64,000 bases of DNA from a virus, in the IMG/VR virus record IMGVR_UViG_3300043540_000321, positions 1-64,000 of that record; one strand, written 5' to 3'. Every line of letters begins with the position of its first letter. The first letter of the stretch is position 1. Positions 34,167 through 43,608 of the stretch are shown piece after piece. The position numbers and the translations under genes were made by a program. The notes beneath the pieces were generated by a model, which worked only from the letters and a program-made list of their open reading frames with translations, did no database searches and had not been told where the DNA came from.

Positions 34167-35500
34167 TATGTTCGATGACTATACGTTTCGCGCAAGCACT
34201 CAACCTTAAAGGCCTGTTGGCAAAGGTCTATAGTTATTCTCCAGATGAGATTTTGACCGCAACGAGTTGTGTGCTTTTAAGACAACTCGCATTTAATAAA
34301 ACCCAACTGACCTCTATAGAGCCTCGCCGAGCTATTTTTCGACGAGAGTTCATCCACCAAGGCGCAGATGAGGGAGGCATGGAAGGGATCGAGCTCCTGA
34401 TTGACCAGAAGGAGTTGAAAGAGCGTCTAGACAGATTGGTTGCTGGAAACACTGGGAGCTTAACACTCAAGACCGAGCGGGGTCGGCTGGTTCTAAAGGC
34501 TGACTATTACGTGTCGGCAAGCGGAGCTGAGCGCCAGCGGGCGAGCAGTACCATCCGTCAGTACCCTGGACCGACATCCGACTTTGGACCCCTGATTGAT
34601 TTTGAGGGAGACTCTATTGTTTCGGTGTCTGCAGACGAATTTAACCAGGCTGTCTTCCTCTTAGATTCCTTCGCAGGTCTTTCTAATGAGAAACCTTTCG
34701 AAGGGGATGCGGCAAACACCTTGGCCCTAGTCGAAATCGATCGCGACCGCCTGACGTTGTCTGCATCCTTCAAGTCCGCCTACTTAGCATACGCTCAACT
34801 ATCCATCCCTGTCTGCGCCAATAACTTGACCGCCCCTATGAAGTTCGCGATCGAGGGCCGGCAGCTCAAACGTCTGTCCGGACTGGGCGGCTCTAAAGAT
34901 TTGGTCGATGTCTACATCACAAAGGATGGAGACGATGAAGAGGCCGGAGAAGAGTGGGTCACTTTTGCAGGTCCAGCGGGGTCGACCAGTCTCAGAATGT
35001 ACCCATTGAATGTTCGTTTGCGACAGGATACCGTCTTGTTTAACGACCATCCGGACCTGAGCAGTTATGCTACCCGACTTCCTTCTATTGACGAGATGGT
35101 CTCGGCTGTGATTATTCAACAGCCTTCTAATTCCGACCCTCAGCAGGACCTACTCCTTATGGAGAAGTCTGGGCAGATGGTCGTTCTTCAATCTGGGAAA
35201 GTCGGTGACTTTGACCAGGCGGTCGCCCCTTTCGACCCAGTTAACTCTGAGGGTAGTTGGGCACCGGTACTGATCAACAGTAAGACGCTTCTGTCGTCTC
35301 TGAAACTGGTTAAGACCTACTTGGGCCGATTAAAAATTCAGTCCGCTAATGCCGTAATGAACCAGAAGATCTTAACCTTTAAGAAGGGAGGAAAGTCCTG
35401 GGTTCTCTACGTCAAGCCAGCGATGATGGATGGAATCGAACTCAATTTCCTTCTGCAATGTTCCCTAGCCACACCTGACCAAATCAACACAGACGAATAA
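34163..35500 (+). CDS. Putative DNA sliding clamp (DnaN-like)
   Basis: 445 aa. Length and secondary structure suggest three clamp-type domains. Recurrent patterns are LTLKTERGRLVLKA, LVEIDRDRLTLSASFKSAYLAYAQ and the final VLINSKTLLSSLKLV followed by a strand-rich end, as in bacterial beta clamps (where the second reads a..ATD..rla). Sequence similarity is weak. The position between a polymerase and a DnaX-like clamp loader (38653) supports this strongly. A TTG start overlaps the previous stop; an ATG 12 bp later is an alternative. It also overlaps the MazG-like gene by 1 bp. Confidence 0.6.
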   Translation: MICSMTIRFAQALNLKGLLAKVYSYSPDEILTATSCVLLRQLAFNKTQLTSIEPRRAIFRREFIHQGADEGGMEGIELLIDQKELKERLDRLVAGNTGSLTLKTERGRLVLKADYYVSASGAERQRASSTIRQYPGPTSDFGPLIDFEGDSIVSVSADEFNQAVFLLDSFAGLSNEKPFEGDAANTLALVEIDRDRLTLSASFKSAYLAYAQLSIPVCANNLTAPMKFAIEGRQLKRLSGLGGSKDLVDVYITKDGDDEEAGEEWVTFAGPAGSTSLRMYPLNVRLRQDTVLFNDHPDLSSYATRLPSIDEMVSAVIIQQPSNSDPQQDLLLMEKSGQMVVLQSGKVGDFDQAVAPFDPVNSEGSWAPVLINSKTLLSSLKLVKTYLGRLKIQSANAVMNQKILTFKKGGKSWVLYVKPAMMDGIELNFLLQCSLATPDQINTDE

Positions 35501-35766
35501 TGCCACTCATCCATAAAGGACTCGTAAAACTTTTAGAGGAAGCAGGCGAGCTTCAGCAGATTGTTGCGAAGAAGATTAGCTACATGGACACGGATATCCA
35601 TCCCGACGGGAAGGGAAGCTTAAAGGAAAGGATGGAAGACGAGATCGCCGATCTCCTAGCCGCGACTGAGTACGTCACGCATCAGTTTAACCTTGACCAG
35701 TTCAGGATTGAAAGTCGAAAGAGAGACAAACTACGAGTCTTCAAGATTTATGCGGGAGAACCCTGA
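35500..35766 (+). CDS. MazG-like nucleotide pyrophosphohydrolase
   Basis: 88 aa, single-domain. The helix-helix pattern KLLEEAGELQQIV and ERMEDEIADLLAATEYV has the EExxE and ExxD acidic ligands of the all-alpha NTP pyrophosphohydrolase family (MazG-like, PRA-PH-like). Such enzymes clean non-canonical nucleotides or, in cyanophages, shift nucleotide pools. It follows the clamp gene directly and is followed by a small overlapping gene. Confidence 0.78.
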   Translation: MPLIHKGLVKLLEEAGELQQIVAKKISYMDTDIHPDGKGSLKERMEDEIADLLAATEYVTHQFNLDQFRIESRKRDKLRVFKIYAGEP

Positions 35767-35962
35767 AAAGTATAAAATTCGGTACCCGTCTTATCTCCCC
35801 TGGAGTAGTCAACAATGGTTGGTCGCCCAGGGGGACGTTCTTTTAAGTGACGAGGACGGGACTCATTACTTAGTCACCCGGGTGTACAAGTCTCCAGTAC
35901 CCGGCGAGAAACCTGTAATCTACGCAAGGGAAATCGAAAGTGACCTGCACGACATACAGTGA
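35750..35962 (+). CDS. Small hypothetical protein
   Basis: 70 aa from the ATG at 35750, which overlaps the end of the MazG-like gene by 17 bp. It contains a beta-rich middle (WLVAQGDVLLSDEDG..YLVTRVY) that looks like a small barrel. Its 3' end overlaps the UDG start by 23 bp. No family is recognised. Confidence 0.5.
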   Translation: MRENPEKYKIRYPSYLPWSSQQWLVAQGDVLLSDEDGTHYLVTRVYKSPVPGEKPVIYAREIESDLHDIQ

Positions 35963-36686
35963 TGGTAGCGATCGCCACCCACTTATTCAGTTCAATCGCG
36001 AATGTAGCGGTTGCAGTTTTAGAAAAGGAAAGGCTGTTGGTGGGGCAGGGCCAGATGACCTGTCTCAGGTGAGACTCATTCTGATATCGGACTACCCCGG
36101 ACACTATGAGTCCGAGGACAACATCCCGTTTGTCTCTAATGATGTCAAGCGTCAGCCTCAGGTTAGTAGAGGAAAGGTCTCCCTTCTGGGGTTCCGCAAT
36201 GCGGGCAGTGCCATCCGATATTATTTGGAGGAGCTGAGGCTGGACACCTTCACAGAGGTCTGGATGACCAACGCGGTCCGATGTGACCCCGAAGGAAAGT
36301 CCATACCGGACAAGCATCTGAAGGCCTGTGTCTCCTCCTGGTTGAGCAACGACTTGCGCGTGCTTGACCAGTATGTTCCTGATGTTCCTATTCTGATAGC
36401 CGGCAGTGTCGCGTTTCGGGCACTTCAGCTCTTGGATGCCCGGTTCAAAAAACTGAAGTTAAGAAACTGCAGGCGGACGAATAACTACAGGCTGGGATTA
36501 CATCCGCTGGTCTTTACATACAATCCGGTTGCAGTTGGGCGATCGGAGATGAGAGTAGAGTCGGACATCGAGCTCGATGCTTACAATCAGTACAAAGTTC
36601 GAGAGGTAAGGACTTTACCTGAGTTGCCAGGCTCTCCAGTCTGGCAGTTCAGACGAGACCTGGGTTATCTGAAGGATCTGCTTTAG
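35940..36686 (+). CDS. Uracil-DNA glycosylase, family 4-like (Fe-S)
   Basis: 248 aa with a GTG start. Four Cys residues match the Fe-S ligands of family 4: CSGC near the N-terminus, one in NAVRCDPEG and one 15 residues on (KACVSSW). Other conserved pieces are present: IPFVS, TNAVRC and VPILIAGSVAFRALQLL. The usual catalytic strand GEAPG reads SDYPG, and the C-terminal HPS motif is changed to YNPV, with an insert of ~25 residues in between. It would remove uracil from DNA, but changes at both active-site motifs make its activity uncertain. It ends the block of overlapping genes from the polymerase on. Confidence 0.75.
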   Translation: MTCTTYSDGSDRHPLIQFNRECSGCSFRKGKAVGGAGPDDLSQVRLILISDYPGHYESEDNIPFVSNDVKRQPQVSRGKVSLLGFRNAGSAIRYYLEELRLDTFTEVWMTNAVRCDPEGKSIPDKHLKACVSSWLSNDLRVLDQYVPDVPILIAGSVAFRALQLLDARFKKLKLRNCRRTNNYRLGLHPLVFTYNPVAVGRSEMRVESDIELDAYNQYKVREVRTLPELPGSPVWQFRRDLGYLKDLL

Positions 36687-36936
36687 GGTCTTGGGGGGGG
36701 GGGGGGGGGAAGTTACTACATTCAAGTCGGATGGTACCTGCCGCTGAGTTGTTATCGAGTGTCAGGTCTATTGGAATATGCCCGGGGTTTTCTTTCATCA
36801 TTTGAACAAAGTAGCCAATGACGCAGTAGATCCCAGTCATATTGCCATAAAGCTCAATTTTTAAGACGCATGAGTTTCCCCCACGCGGTCTAGCTCTGTC
36901 CAAGTCATTCAATTCGCCCACTACTATGACCTCCAT
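36649..36936 (-). CDS. Small hypothetical protein with poly-Pro from a G/C tract
   Basis: 95 aa on the minus strand, overlapping the end of the UDG gene by 38 bp and the start of the helicase gene by 11 bp. A plausible beta-alpha-beta core (VLKIELYGNMTGIYCVIGYFV, then IPIDLTLDNN) is followed by a run of Pro encoded by the homopolymer at 36693-36709. It is in the only gap of more than 200 bp in the operon and on the opposite strand. The G/C tract lies near its 3' end, so a change of one base would alter only the last ~20 residues. I find it more likely real than not. Confidence 0.42.
   Translation of the reverse strand: MEVIVVGELNDLDRARPRGGNSCVLKIELYGNMTGIYCVIGYFVQMMKENPGHIPIDLTLDNNSAAGTIRLECSNFPPPPPQDPKADPSDNPGLV
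36693..36709. repeat. Homopolymer of 17 G
   Basis: An uninterrupted run of 17 G on the plus strand at the end of the minus-strand ORF at 36649. In a genome of about 50% GC it is by far the longest homopolymer in the window. It may vary in length by slipped-strand replication or sequencing error, so the exact count is uncertain. Confidence 0.9.
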
Positions 36937-38653
36937 TATTTACAGCGAGTCATCCGAAAGAGTTTTAGACGAGGAATTTCTAAAGAATGACACTTGTTTA
37001 TGGATTCCCCGTCCTATATCAGACCTAAATACGGCTGACTTAACAAACGGTCTCAATAGTTTAGACCTTGAGAGGAAAACGCGAGCGTTATACGAGCAGA
37101 CTCTTAAGGAGAATCCCTTCCTTAAAAAGAGACCTTACCAGTTTGAATACGCAGCTCTATACGCAAGTCGCAGAAAAAATATCTGCGCGGGAGCCCCAGG
37201 GATTGGAAAAACCTTGATTGCTGGTCTGACCATCGCATCGGTCTATCCAGACATCAAAAAATCCAGACCTGGTAGAGTTCATGTCATTGTTCCTTCCGTT
37301 GCTTCGGCTAGAGTTCGATGGGCTGTTGACCTTGAACGAATTCCTGCATTAGCGGGGCTCATTCAAGTGATTGACTCAGAAAAAGCAGTCATAGAATCAA
37401 CAGCGCCCGTCTGGGTATATCACATGGACTTGATGAAAAGGCAGTCCAAGTTATTAAAAACAACTCGTAGGTCATTCAGCCGGTTGGCGTTCAAGTTACA
37501 CCGTTTACCTTCGTTCCTGATTGTAGATGAAATTCATAACTTCAAGAAAGGGTCGAAGAGGACACAACATCTCAATTTCATACGAAGACACGCTAAAAGG
37601 GTTCTAGCCCTGTCTGGTACATTATCGGACGGAGACCTACAAGATGTTTCTGACCTGTGCCAGTTAGTATACGGAAACATATGGAATTACTCGTCTAAAG
37701 ACTTTGTCAGAGAGTTCGGGACCAAGACTCAAGTCCAAACGAACTACATGCTCGGAGAGGTAGACCTGGATGATGATGTACCAAAACGCTATCTCGCGCA
37801 TCTATCTGTGGGTAGGCTTCGCCCTTACTACGATGCTGTTTCTCCTTTTATCCACAGAGCGACGTTAGACGACCCCAATATCCGGTGGTGCGTCGACCTT
37901 CCAAAGCTTCTCCCAATAGAAGTCCATGCAGTTCAGATGGACCCAGAGCACGCCGAAGTCTACAGACGAGCTCTTCATCAACACTTCGACGAGATGGAGA
38001 GACTATTACAGTATCCAGATGGGCAGGGCGTTCGAGCGAAAGCGTTCTCTCTTATCCATCGATTAATGAAGGTCTCAAACGCCAAGGACTCCGCGAAGGC
38101 TCGCGAGTGCCTCAATATTGTTCGGGAGGTTATTCGGCGTGGGGAGAAGGCCGTCGTCTTCACTGAATTTATAGACCCAGGTCGACACTTAAAAGAGCTA
38201 TTCAAGAGAGAACTGGGACAGGCTGTCGTGAGGATATATGCCGAAGACGACCTGGAAGAACCCAGACGTTTAAGCGGAGAGGAGAGGGTCGATCGGATTG
38301 ACCGTTTCATGTATGATCCATCCTGCACGGCCGGAATATTCTCCCGCCGTCTGACTGGTGAAAGTATCGATCTGACATCTGCGTCTACATCGGTCTTCCA
38401 CGACTTACCGTGGGAGGCCAAGCGATTTAACCAGGCCGTATCGAGGGTTTACCGCCCGGGTTCAGTAGCTAACGAAGTGCATACTCATGTGACCTGTCAT
38501 GCAGGTACGGTGGATGTTCATGTATGGTCTCTGCTACTGGAGAAGATCCGCTCGTCTCGTCTTCTTCTTGATTATGATGTAGAACAAGGATTGGAAGTCG
38601 GACAAATCGACCCCTTGCAAGTTCTAGCCCGTATTGTGCATCAGGAAAGATAA
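36926..38653 (+). CDS. SF2 (SNF2-like) DNA helicase/ATPase
   Basis: 575 aa. Motif I GAPGIGKT is at 89-96, motif II VDEIHNF at ~200, motif III ALSGTLSDG at ~230 and motif VI QAVSRVYRPGS at ~515, with the full helicase C-terminal half. The R-P-Y-Q pair (RPYQFEYAALYA) before motif I and the late GSVANEVHTHVTCHAGTVD resemble the SNF2-type branch used by phages to move along DNA. It overlaps the clamp-loader gene by 1 bp, so both belong to the same translation unit. Inferred role: replication or recombination. Confidence 0.88.
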   Translation: MTSIIYSESSERVLDEEFLKNDTCLWIPRPISDLNTADLTNGLNSLDLERKTRALYEQTLKENPFLKKRPYQFEYAALYASRRKNICAGAPGIGKTLIAGLTIASVYPDIKKSRPGRVHVIVPSVASARVRWAVDLERIPALAGLIQVIDSEKAVIESTAPVWVYHMDLMKRQSKLLKTTRRSFSRLAFKLHRLPSFLIVDEIHNFKKGSKRTQHLNFIRRHAKRVLALSGTLSDGDLQDVSDLCQLVYGNIWNYSSKDFVREFGTKTQVQTNYMLGEVDLDDDVPKRYLAHLSVGRLRPYYDAVSPFIHRATLDDPNIRWCVDLPKLLPIEVHAVQMDPEHAEVYRRALHQHFDEMERLLQYPDGQGVRAKAFSLIHRLMKVSNAKDSAKARECLNIVREVIRRGEKAVVFTEFIDPGRHLKELFKRELGQAVVRIYAEDDLEEPRRLSGEERVDRIDRFMYDPSCTAGIFSRRLTGESIDLTSASTSVFHDLPWEAKRFNQAVSRVYRPGSVANEVHTHVTCHAGTVDVHVWSLLLEKIRSSRLLLDYDVEQGLEVGQIDPLQVLARIVHQER

Positions 38654-39762
38654 TGTCCAATCTTGCATTGCAACTCGACCCTCAATATTGGAGGGATTTT
38701 AAGTTTCACAGTAGAGAAGCCAAACGCCTCCGCCATTTCTTAGAGGGAAACCCCTCAGATTTCCCCCCGGCGATCACGGTATCTGGATTTACAGGTACAG
38801 GAAAGGGTGCAGCCGTCCGCTTATTTCTTCGTGCTGCCCTGTGTCCCAACAGGAAGACCGGAGAGAGCGAATTATGTGGAGAGTGCGAGGTCTGCCGGTC
38901 AGACCCGAGAACCAGCAACCCCACCGGGAATTGGTTCTGGGTTCAACGAGGTCAAGATGCCACGCTGGCTGAGCAGTTTAAGAAAGTGATCGCGGAGGCA
39001 TTCCGTCCTCCTAACGGTTTCGCGGCTGATCATCTGAACCGTAAGTTCGTTGTTTTTGACGAGCTGCAAAGTGTACCTCGCGATCGCCTTCAGGACTTAT
39101 TGTTCTACCCTGAGCTCCCCTGCGTGATAGAGCGAACGAAAGTTACCTTCATCTTTATAACGATGGAGGAGGAGAGAGTCGATCCAACGACGCTGAAAGC
39201 TCTTGTCGATAGGACGTTTTATATGCGGTTCCGCCAGCTCCAGGACCACGAGATTGCCTCTTATATCCAGGAGAAATTTCCAAGTATGCCGGACGAGTCC
39301 GTCGAGTTAATAACGAAGCGGGCCGGAGGAAGTATTCGCAGCGCCCTGGCGGCGATCGACTCCTGCAAGATAGACGACCCCTATTTCCATCCAGTCAGCG
39401 TGGCGGAAACACTCTACTATGCCACTCGAGTCGAGAGACTGAAGCTGTATGAGATGCTCAGGATGTGTCGTTTCAATGCGAACTACTACCGAGAAATTAA
39501 TGAGTGGTGGAAACAGAATAGCGGCAGCATTGACCCCCACCAGTTAATTCAGCAGATCTTCTCCGATATCGATAAGGCTATGTGCAACCATCCTCATCAG
39601 GATCACCTGTTTGCAAAGGATATCCTCTATCGATATCTCACATCGACCGCTCCGTTGCGACCCCTCGATGTGTTGAAAATGCTGGCAGGCAAAGACCTCG
39701 CCGAGCCAGATGACCTTTCCCCGGAGACACCGAATGGTTATCAGCGAGTCTTCTCTCAATAG
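38653..39762 (+). CDS. DnaX/gamma-like clamp loader ATPase
   Basis: 369 aa. Walker A GFTGTGKG is at 45-52, four zinc ligands C64, C75, C78 and C81 follow as in bacterial gamma/tau, Walker B is VFDELQSV, and a conserved helical C-terminal lid contains GGSIRSALAAID. The Ser-Arg-Cys motif typical of gamma is replaced by DRT. It would load the clamp (34163). The terminal ~70 residues overlap the next gene by 29 bp. This gives the phage its own clamp loader. Confidence 0.85.
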   Translation: MSNLALQLDPQYWRDFKFHSREAKRLRHFLEGNPSDFPPAITVSGFTGTGKGAAVRLFLRAALCPNRKTGESELCGECEVCRSDPRTSNPTGNWFWVQRGQDATLAEQFKKVIAEAFRPPNGFAADHLNRKFVVFDELQSVPRDRLQDLLFYPELPCVIERTKVTFIFITMEEERVDPTTLKALVDRTFYMRFRQLQDHEIASYIQEKFPSMPDESVELITKRAGGSIRSALAAIDSCKIDDPYFHPVSVAETLYYATRVERLKLYEMLRMCRFNANYYREINEWWKQNSGSIDPHQLIQQIFSDIDKAMCNHPHQDHLFAKDILYRYLTSTAPLRPLDVLKMLAGKDLAEPDDLSPETPNGYQRVFSQ

Positions 39763-40615
39763 CCTTTTGTCTCAAGTTGAGACAGGTAAGACTTATGTTG
39801 TGAAAGGAGCTCCACATCGACTGTACTGGATGCTCCGAAACGAGCCAAAGGTAGAGTTTCTGTGGAAGGTGAGTTTTCAAACGATGAAGGAGCATGTAGA
39901 GGGAGGGTTCTTCCCAGAGCCTAAGACCTACATTGCAATTCCTAACGAGCCTTTTCCAAAGGGGTTCAAGATGAACCCACGGCCCGAGTATCGCGTCTTT
40001 ATTCTGTGCAGCCCCTTTGATACTTTGGAGGGACCCCAGGAGAAGTTATATAAATGCGGGCTTCCTCAGATCGACTTGACTAAAGTCGACTGGGATAAAG
40101 AAAAGGGGAGTTTAATAAAAGATGCGCGGTGGCAACGGCTGGCGATCGACTTCGATGACTTATTCAGGCTGGAGTTTCAAGTGAAACTCCCAGACCCATT
40201 GGATTACAATGTGTATGACGATGTCGGAGAGAAGACTGCCGTTGAGTTAGTAGAGGCTCTCCATCGCCCAGATGCCGTTAAGGTCTGGTCATCCATACCC
40301 AGACGGTTAATTTACCCCCTTTTTCTTCCACACGAGCCAGAGAAGTCGATCCTGTACGCCACTTTGGTGACCGGGTCGAAGAAGTATAATACCTACGCGA
40401 TGTGCCCGCCGCTGTGGGTTTATTTAGAGGCTTTCCTCGGTCGCTACTCCACCTTAGAAGCCACAGCTTCCATGTTTGCGACCTGGGTTAGAGCGGCAAG
40501 TACCATACTTGCGACCGAAAGATGCCCTGGGTTTTATCCCAAGATTTATAAAGGGAAGACCTATTGGTCGTTTACCCCTTCGAACGAAGCTCATCAATTC
40601 GCAATCAACTACTGA
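39734..40615 (+). CDS. Hypothetical protein
   Basis: 293 aa from the ATG at 39734 inside the clamp-loader 3' end (29-bp overlap). It is globular, Pro/aromatic-rich, with no clear motif, signal peptide or TM segment. It lies between clamp loader and the abundant-looking 470-aa frame at 40564, so it likely acts in replication. No family recognised. Confidence 0.6.
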   Translation: MVISESSLNSLLSQVETGKTYVVKGAPHRLYWMLRNEPKVEFLWKVSFQTMKEHVEGGFFPEPKTYIAIPNEPFPKGFKMNPRPEYRVFILCSPFDTLEGPQEKLYKCGLPQIDLTKVDWDKEKGSLIKDARWQRLAIDFDDLFRLEFQVKLPDPLDYNVYDDVGEKTAVELVEALHRPDAVKVWSSIPRRLIYPLFLPHEPEKSILYATLVTGSKKYNTYAMCPPLWVYLEAFLGRYSTLEATASMFATWVRAASTILATERCPGFYPKIYKGKTYWSFTPSNEAHQFAINY

Positions 40616-40620
40616 CTGAA

Positions 40621-41976
40621 ATGACCAAGAAAAACAACGACTCCAACACTTTACCGGAATCTACCGACCTGACCCAAGCAAAACCCTCGGCTCTGAGTGC
40701 CTTCAGAGGTGTGTCAGGGTTGGGAGTAGAAGTCCAACCGCTAGTCGCGGACGAAGCTCCTAGTGAGCTTCAGTCTCTCGTCCAGAAGATCATTCCGGGT
40801 CAAAACCCGTTCGCCAAGTTTCGCAACTCTCGGGTAGCTCAAGACACCGATATTGCCTGGTGGGCTCCTGGTACCGAGCTGGTTGAGCTCAAGGACGTAC
40901 TGGCGATTCGAGGGATTATCCTTCGCTCGGCCTCTGGTCTCAAGCATTACCTCAATGGACCTAACCCCAAAGAGGACCGGAAGTTGCTCTGTCAGACCAT
41001 TTCGATGCACCCCTCTGGCTGGAGTGATCCAGTTCACTCTAACGTTCCGTTCCCACGTCCGATTTATGGGGCTCAGGAGTACAACAAGCCCTATGTCCCA
41101 AGTCGAGAGATTCTGGTCTATAACCCCTCGGGGTACCGGGGTCCTTGTGAGGAATGCGTACGCAATGGAACCTACGTTGCGAAGCATCCAGAGGCAAAAG
41201 AGTCTTCAACCTGCGGCGGAGAGACGACTGTTCTATTCCTGGCGTTGGAATTTGGGATTGGCGATATTGACCTGAGTGTGAAGCGGAAAATCGTGCGGCA
41301 GTGGGTTCCGTTCAACGAACTGAAACACTACGACCAGAAAACGCCTCTCTATCCAAAGCCACCCATTATTAATCTGAGTCTGTCGACTTCAGTCGCCAAC
41401 AAAACGACGGCGAAGATTTTAACGGAGCCGAACAGCCCTGTTCCTAAAGAGGCGAAGGTCTGTAAAGCTTTCATCGACTACCTTTACAACAACGGCATCG
41501 TTCAGTCTGTCAAGGGCGAGTTGTACTATCCAGCTATCGTTGAAGTCTGGGCAGCTCAGGCTCCTAAAGAGGAGCAGGTAGCCACCATCAAGTGTATCCC
41601 GGCCTTTAACTTGGTGGAAGTCCTCGACTTGGGCGACCCAGCGTATGCCGAGATGATCGCCTACTACAAGAGTGAGTTTGTAGCCAACGGGGGAGAACTC
41701 GATGAAGAGGGTCGCATCCGAGAGCCCAGACCCTACATCGCGGAGGTGCCCAATATCGAAGGGATTGTTTACGGTCCAGAAGTCGCCGCTGCTGAGAAGT
41801 CAACGGTCGTTGCTACTCCATCGTTCAATCCGTTTACGAATGGAGCTCCTATTCCAGTAACGGCGACTCCTGTACCAGACGAGATGCCGGCTGTAACCGC
41901 TCGGACGCCCCGAGCTAATAACGGTTCGACCAACGGAGACAGTGTTTCCAACGAACCCAACTTGTTCGAAGAGTAA
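40621..41976 (+). CDS. Hypothetical protein, candidate single-stranded-DNA-binding protein
   Basis: 451 aa from the ATG at 40621. A Ser/Thr-rich N-terminus is followed by a globular core with a possible zinc site (C-x2-C and a later Cys in CEEC..STCGG), then a disordered Thr/Pro/Ala-rich tail ending in the acidic NLFEE. A long core plus flexible acidic end is the layout of phage SSBs (gp32-like), and it is the only unassigned gene here followed by a strong terminator, which suggests high expression. No SSB fold signature was identified, so this is inference. Confidence 0.55.
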   Translation: MTKKNNDSNTLPESTDLTQAKPSALSAFRGVSGLGVEVQPLVADEAPSELQSLVQKIIPGQNPFAKFRNSRVAQDTDIAWWAPGTELVELKDVLAIRGIILRSASGLKHYLNGPNPKEDRKLLCQTISMHPSGWSDPVHSNVPFPRPIYGAQEYNKPYVPSREILVYNPSGYRGPCEECVRNGTYVAKHPEAKESSTCGGETTVLFLALEFGIGDIDLSVKRKIVRQWVPFNELKHYDQKTPLYPKPPIINLSLSTSVANKTTAKILTEPNSPVPKEAKVCKAFIDYLYNNGIVQSVKGELYYPAIVEVWAAQAPKEEQVATIKCIPAFNLVEVLDLGDPAYAEMIAYYKSEFVANGGELDEEGRIREPRPYIAEVPNIEGIVYGPEVAAAEKSTVVATPSFNPFTNGAPIPVTATPVPDEMPAVTARTPRANNGSTNGDSVSNEPNLFEE

Positions 41977-41991
41977 ACGTTAATTGCAATG

Positions 41992-42031
41992 ACGAACGGT
42001 TCAAAATCTTGAACCGTTCGTATTTTTTTTC
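41992..42031 (+). terminator. Rho-independent terminator
   Basis: A perfect 13-bp stem (ACGAACGGTTCAA and complement, 4-nt loop AATC) ending at 42021 is followed by ATTTTTTTT. It lies 15 bp past the stop of the 470-codon frame and separates it from the UvsW-like helicase gene. It is the cleanest terminator of the plus-strand region. Confidence 0.85.
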
Positions 42032-42039
42032 AAAGAAAG

Positions 42040-43548
42040 ATGGTCACTATTGAATTTGACGCCTGCCAGGCAATTATTAAAGGGGAGATTCTCGATCCGG
42101 ACACGTCATCAGCCCTCCTCGAAAAATTTACTTATGTCGATAGGTCAGACCTCTTTGCGAAAAAGTATAAGAACCCGAATATTCAACCGAAAGAGACCCG
42201 ATTTTTCAAACCTGGGTCTCCCTTCGCGGGTCATGGTGGGTCACTTCCAACTGGCATCCTCCCATTGGTAGCGGATATCCTCTCAGACAGAGGAATCGGG
42301 TTTCAAATTGTCAATAATGCCCCTCAGATCTTTCCCTCCAGCCCTGATGCTTTCTTAGCCAGGGTGCAAGCTATGGGTAAGTCTCCTCGCCCCTACCAGC
42401 ATGAAGCGACTCAGGCTGCTCTGACCTGGCTGCGAGGAGTTATTAAAATTCCTACGGGTGACGGGAAGACTCTGGTGATGGCCTACTTTATCAGCCATTT
42501 TCCAGAGGCTAAGATAGTTGTCACAGCCGATAGCGTCAACCTGGTGAATCAACTTGTGCGCGAGCTGTCTAACTATCTGGACGAAAATGTTGGGATCTTT
42601 GGGGACGGCAAGAAAATTATTAAAAGAGTCACTGTGATGACGAATGCGTCAGCCTGCAGTAGACATGAGGTCTTGGCGGATGCTGACATTCTTATCTGCG
42701 ATGAGGCTCACCGAGTAGGCCCTAAGCTCTCAAGCACCATCAACAAGTACGCGAAGAAAACAGCAGCCCGAATTGGATTCACAGCAACCGCGCTAAAGGA
42801 CAAAGAAGGACTGTTTCAAACAGCGGCACTGGGGCCTATTATTTATTGGCGAGACGAGACAGAGAGCATCGAAACTGGAACTATGCTCACTCCAGAGTTC
42901 TACGTTATTAGAGTGCCCGACCCAAAGTTGATCTATCCCGATGCTCAAGTGGATAGAAATACAAATGCTGTCTGGTATCCGACTCCAACAGGTAAGCCAG
43001 ATCCTTCTGGCGTTTATGACCTGGCGTTGCATCGGAACCGCGATCGCAACGAGATCATTCTCGATCTCGCCGAGGCATTCTACCGAAGTGATTGGACTTT
43101 TCCGGGTCTAATTATGGTAGAACGAATAGACGCAGGGAACTTCTTCACCTCTGAGCTGGCAAAACGAGGGATTCATGCTCCTTACCTGTACAGCAAGACT
43201 GAAAAGGAGGAACGGGACGTTATCCTCGCGGGCCTCGAGAACTGCACCTTAAAGTTGGCCGTGGGCGGGAGAACCTTTGTCACGGGTTTGGACCTTCCTC
43301 TATCTTTCTGTATTCTTGCGTGTGGAGGTACCAGTTGGGTATCTTACAAGCAGCGGAACGGAAGGTTTCTCCGCTCAAACCGACCAGGTAAGACGAGAGC
43401 GATACTGGTTGACTTCCATGACGAGGAAGAGTTTTATCTAGAGACGGCTTCTGTAAAACGGCAGAAGTTCATGTCAGATTTCTACGGGGTTAACCCAGTA
43501 GAGTTAAAAGTCGAAGTGTTACTTGAACTGCTTCGAAATTTACGGTAG
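42040..43548 (+). CDS. UvsW-like SF2 helicase
   Basis: 502 aa. An N-terminal domain of ~110 residues precedes RPYQHEA, motif I PTGDGKT at 138-144, motif II DEAH at ~227, motif III FTATA and motif VI QRNGRFLR near 448. The layout, with a small extra domain ahead of the RecA-like lobes, resembles T4 UvsW and related phage helicases that unwind branched or D-loop DNA and convert replication modes. It begins just 9 bp after a terminator, so a promoter would be in the terminator region or it relies on read-through. Confidence 0.86.
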   Translation: MVTIEFDACQAIIKGEILDPDTSSALLEKFTYVDRSDLFAKKYKNPNIQPKETRFFKPGSPFAGHGGSLPTGILPLVADILSDRGIGFQIVNNAPQIFPSSPDAFLARVQAMGKSPRPYQHEATQAALTWLRGVIKIPTGDGKTLVMAYFISHFPEAKIVVTADSVNLVNQLVRELSNYLDENVGIFGDGKKIIKRVTVMTNASACSRHEVLADADILICDEAHRVGPKLSSTINKYAKKTAARIGFTATALKDKEGLFQTAALGPIIYWRDETESIETGTMLTPEFYVIRVPDPKLIYPDAQVDRNTNAVWYPTPTGKPDPSGVYDLALHRNRDRNEIILDLAEAFYRSDWTFPGLIMVERIDAGNFFTSELAKRGIHAPYLYSKTEKEERDVILAGLENCTLKLAVGGRTFVTGLDLPLSFCILACGGTSWVSYKQRNGRFLRSNRPGKTRAILVDFHDEEEFYLETASVKRQKFMSDFYGVNPVELKVEVLLELLRNLR

Positions 43549-43608
43549 CTTTTGCACACCGGACTTCGAGTTAACTAGAAACAGAAAACCCGCTCAGGAG
43601 TAACGCTA

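Noticed and set aside
35940-36686. UDG as a certain active enzyme
   Set aside because: Two active-site motifs differ from the family (SDYPG, YNPV), so only family membership is claimed.
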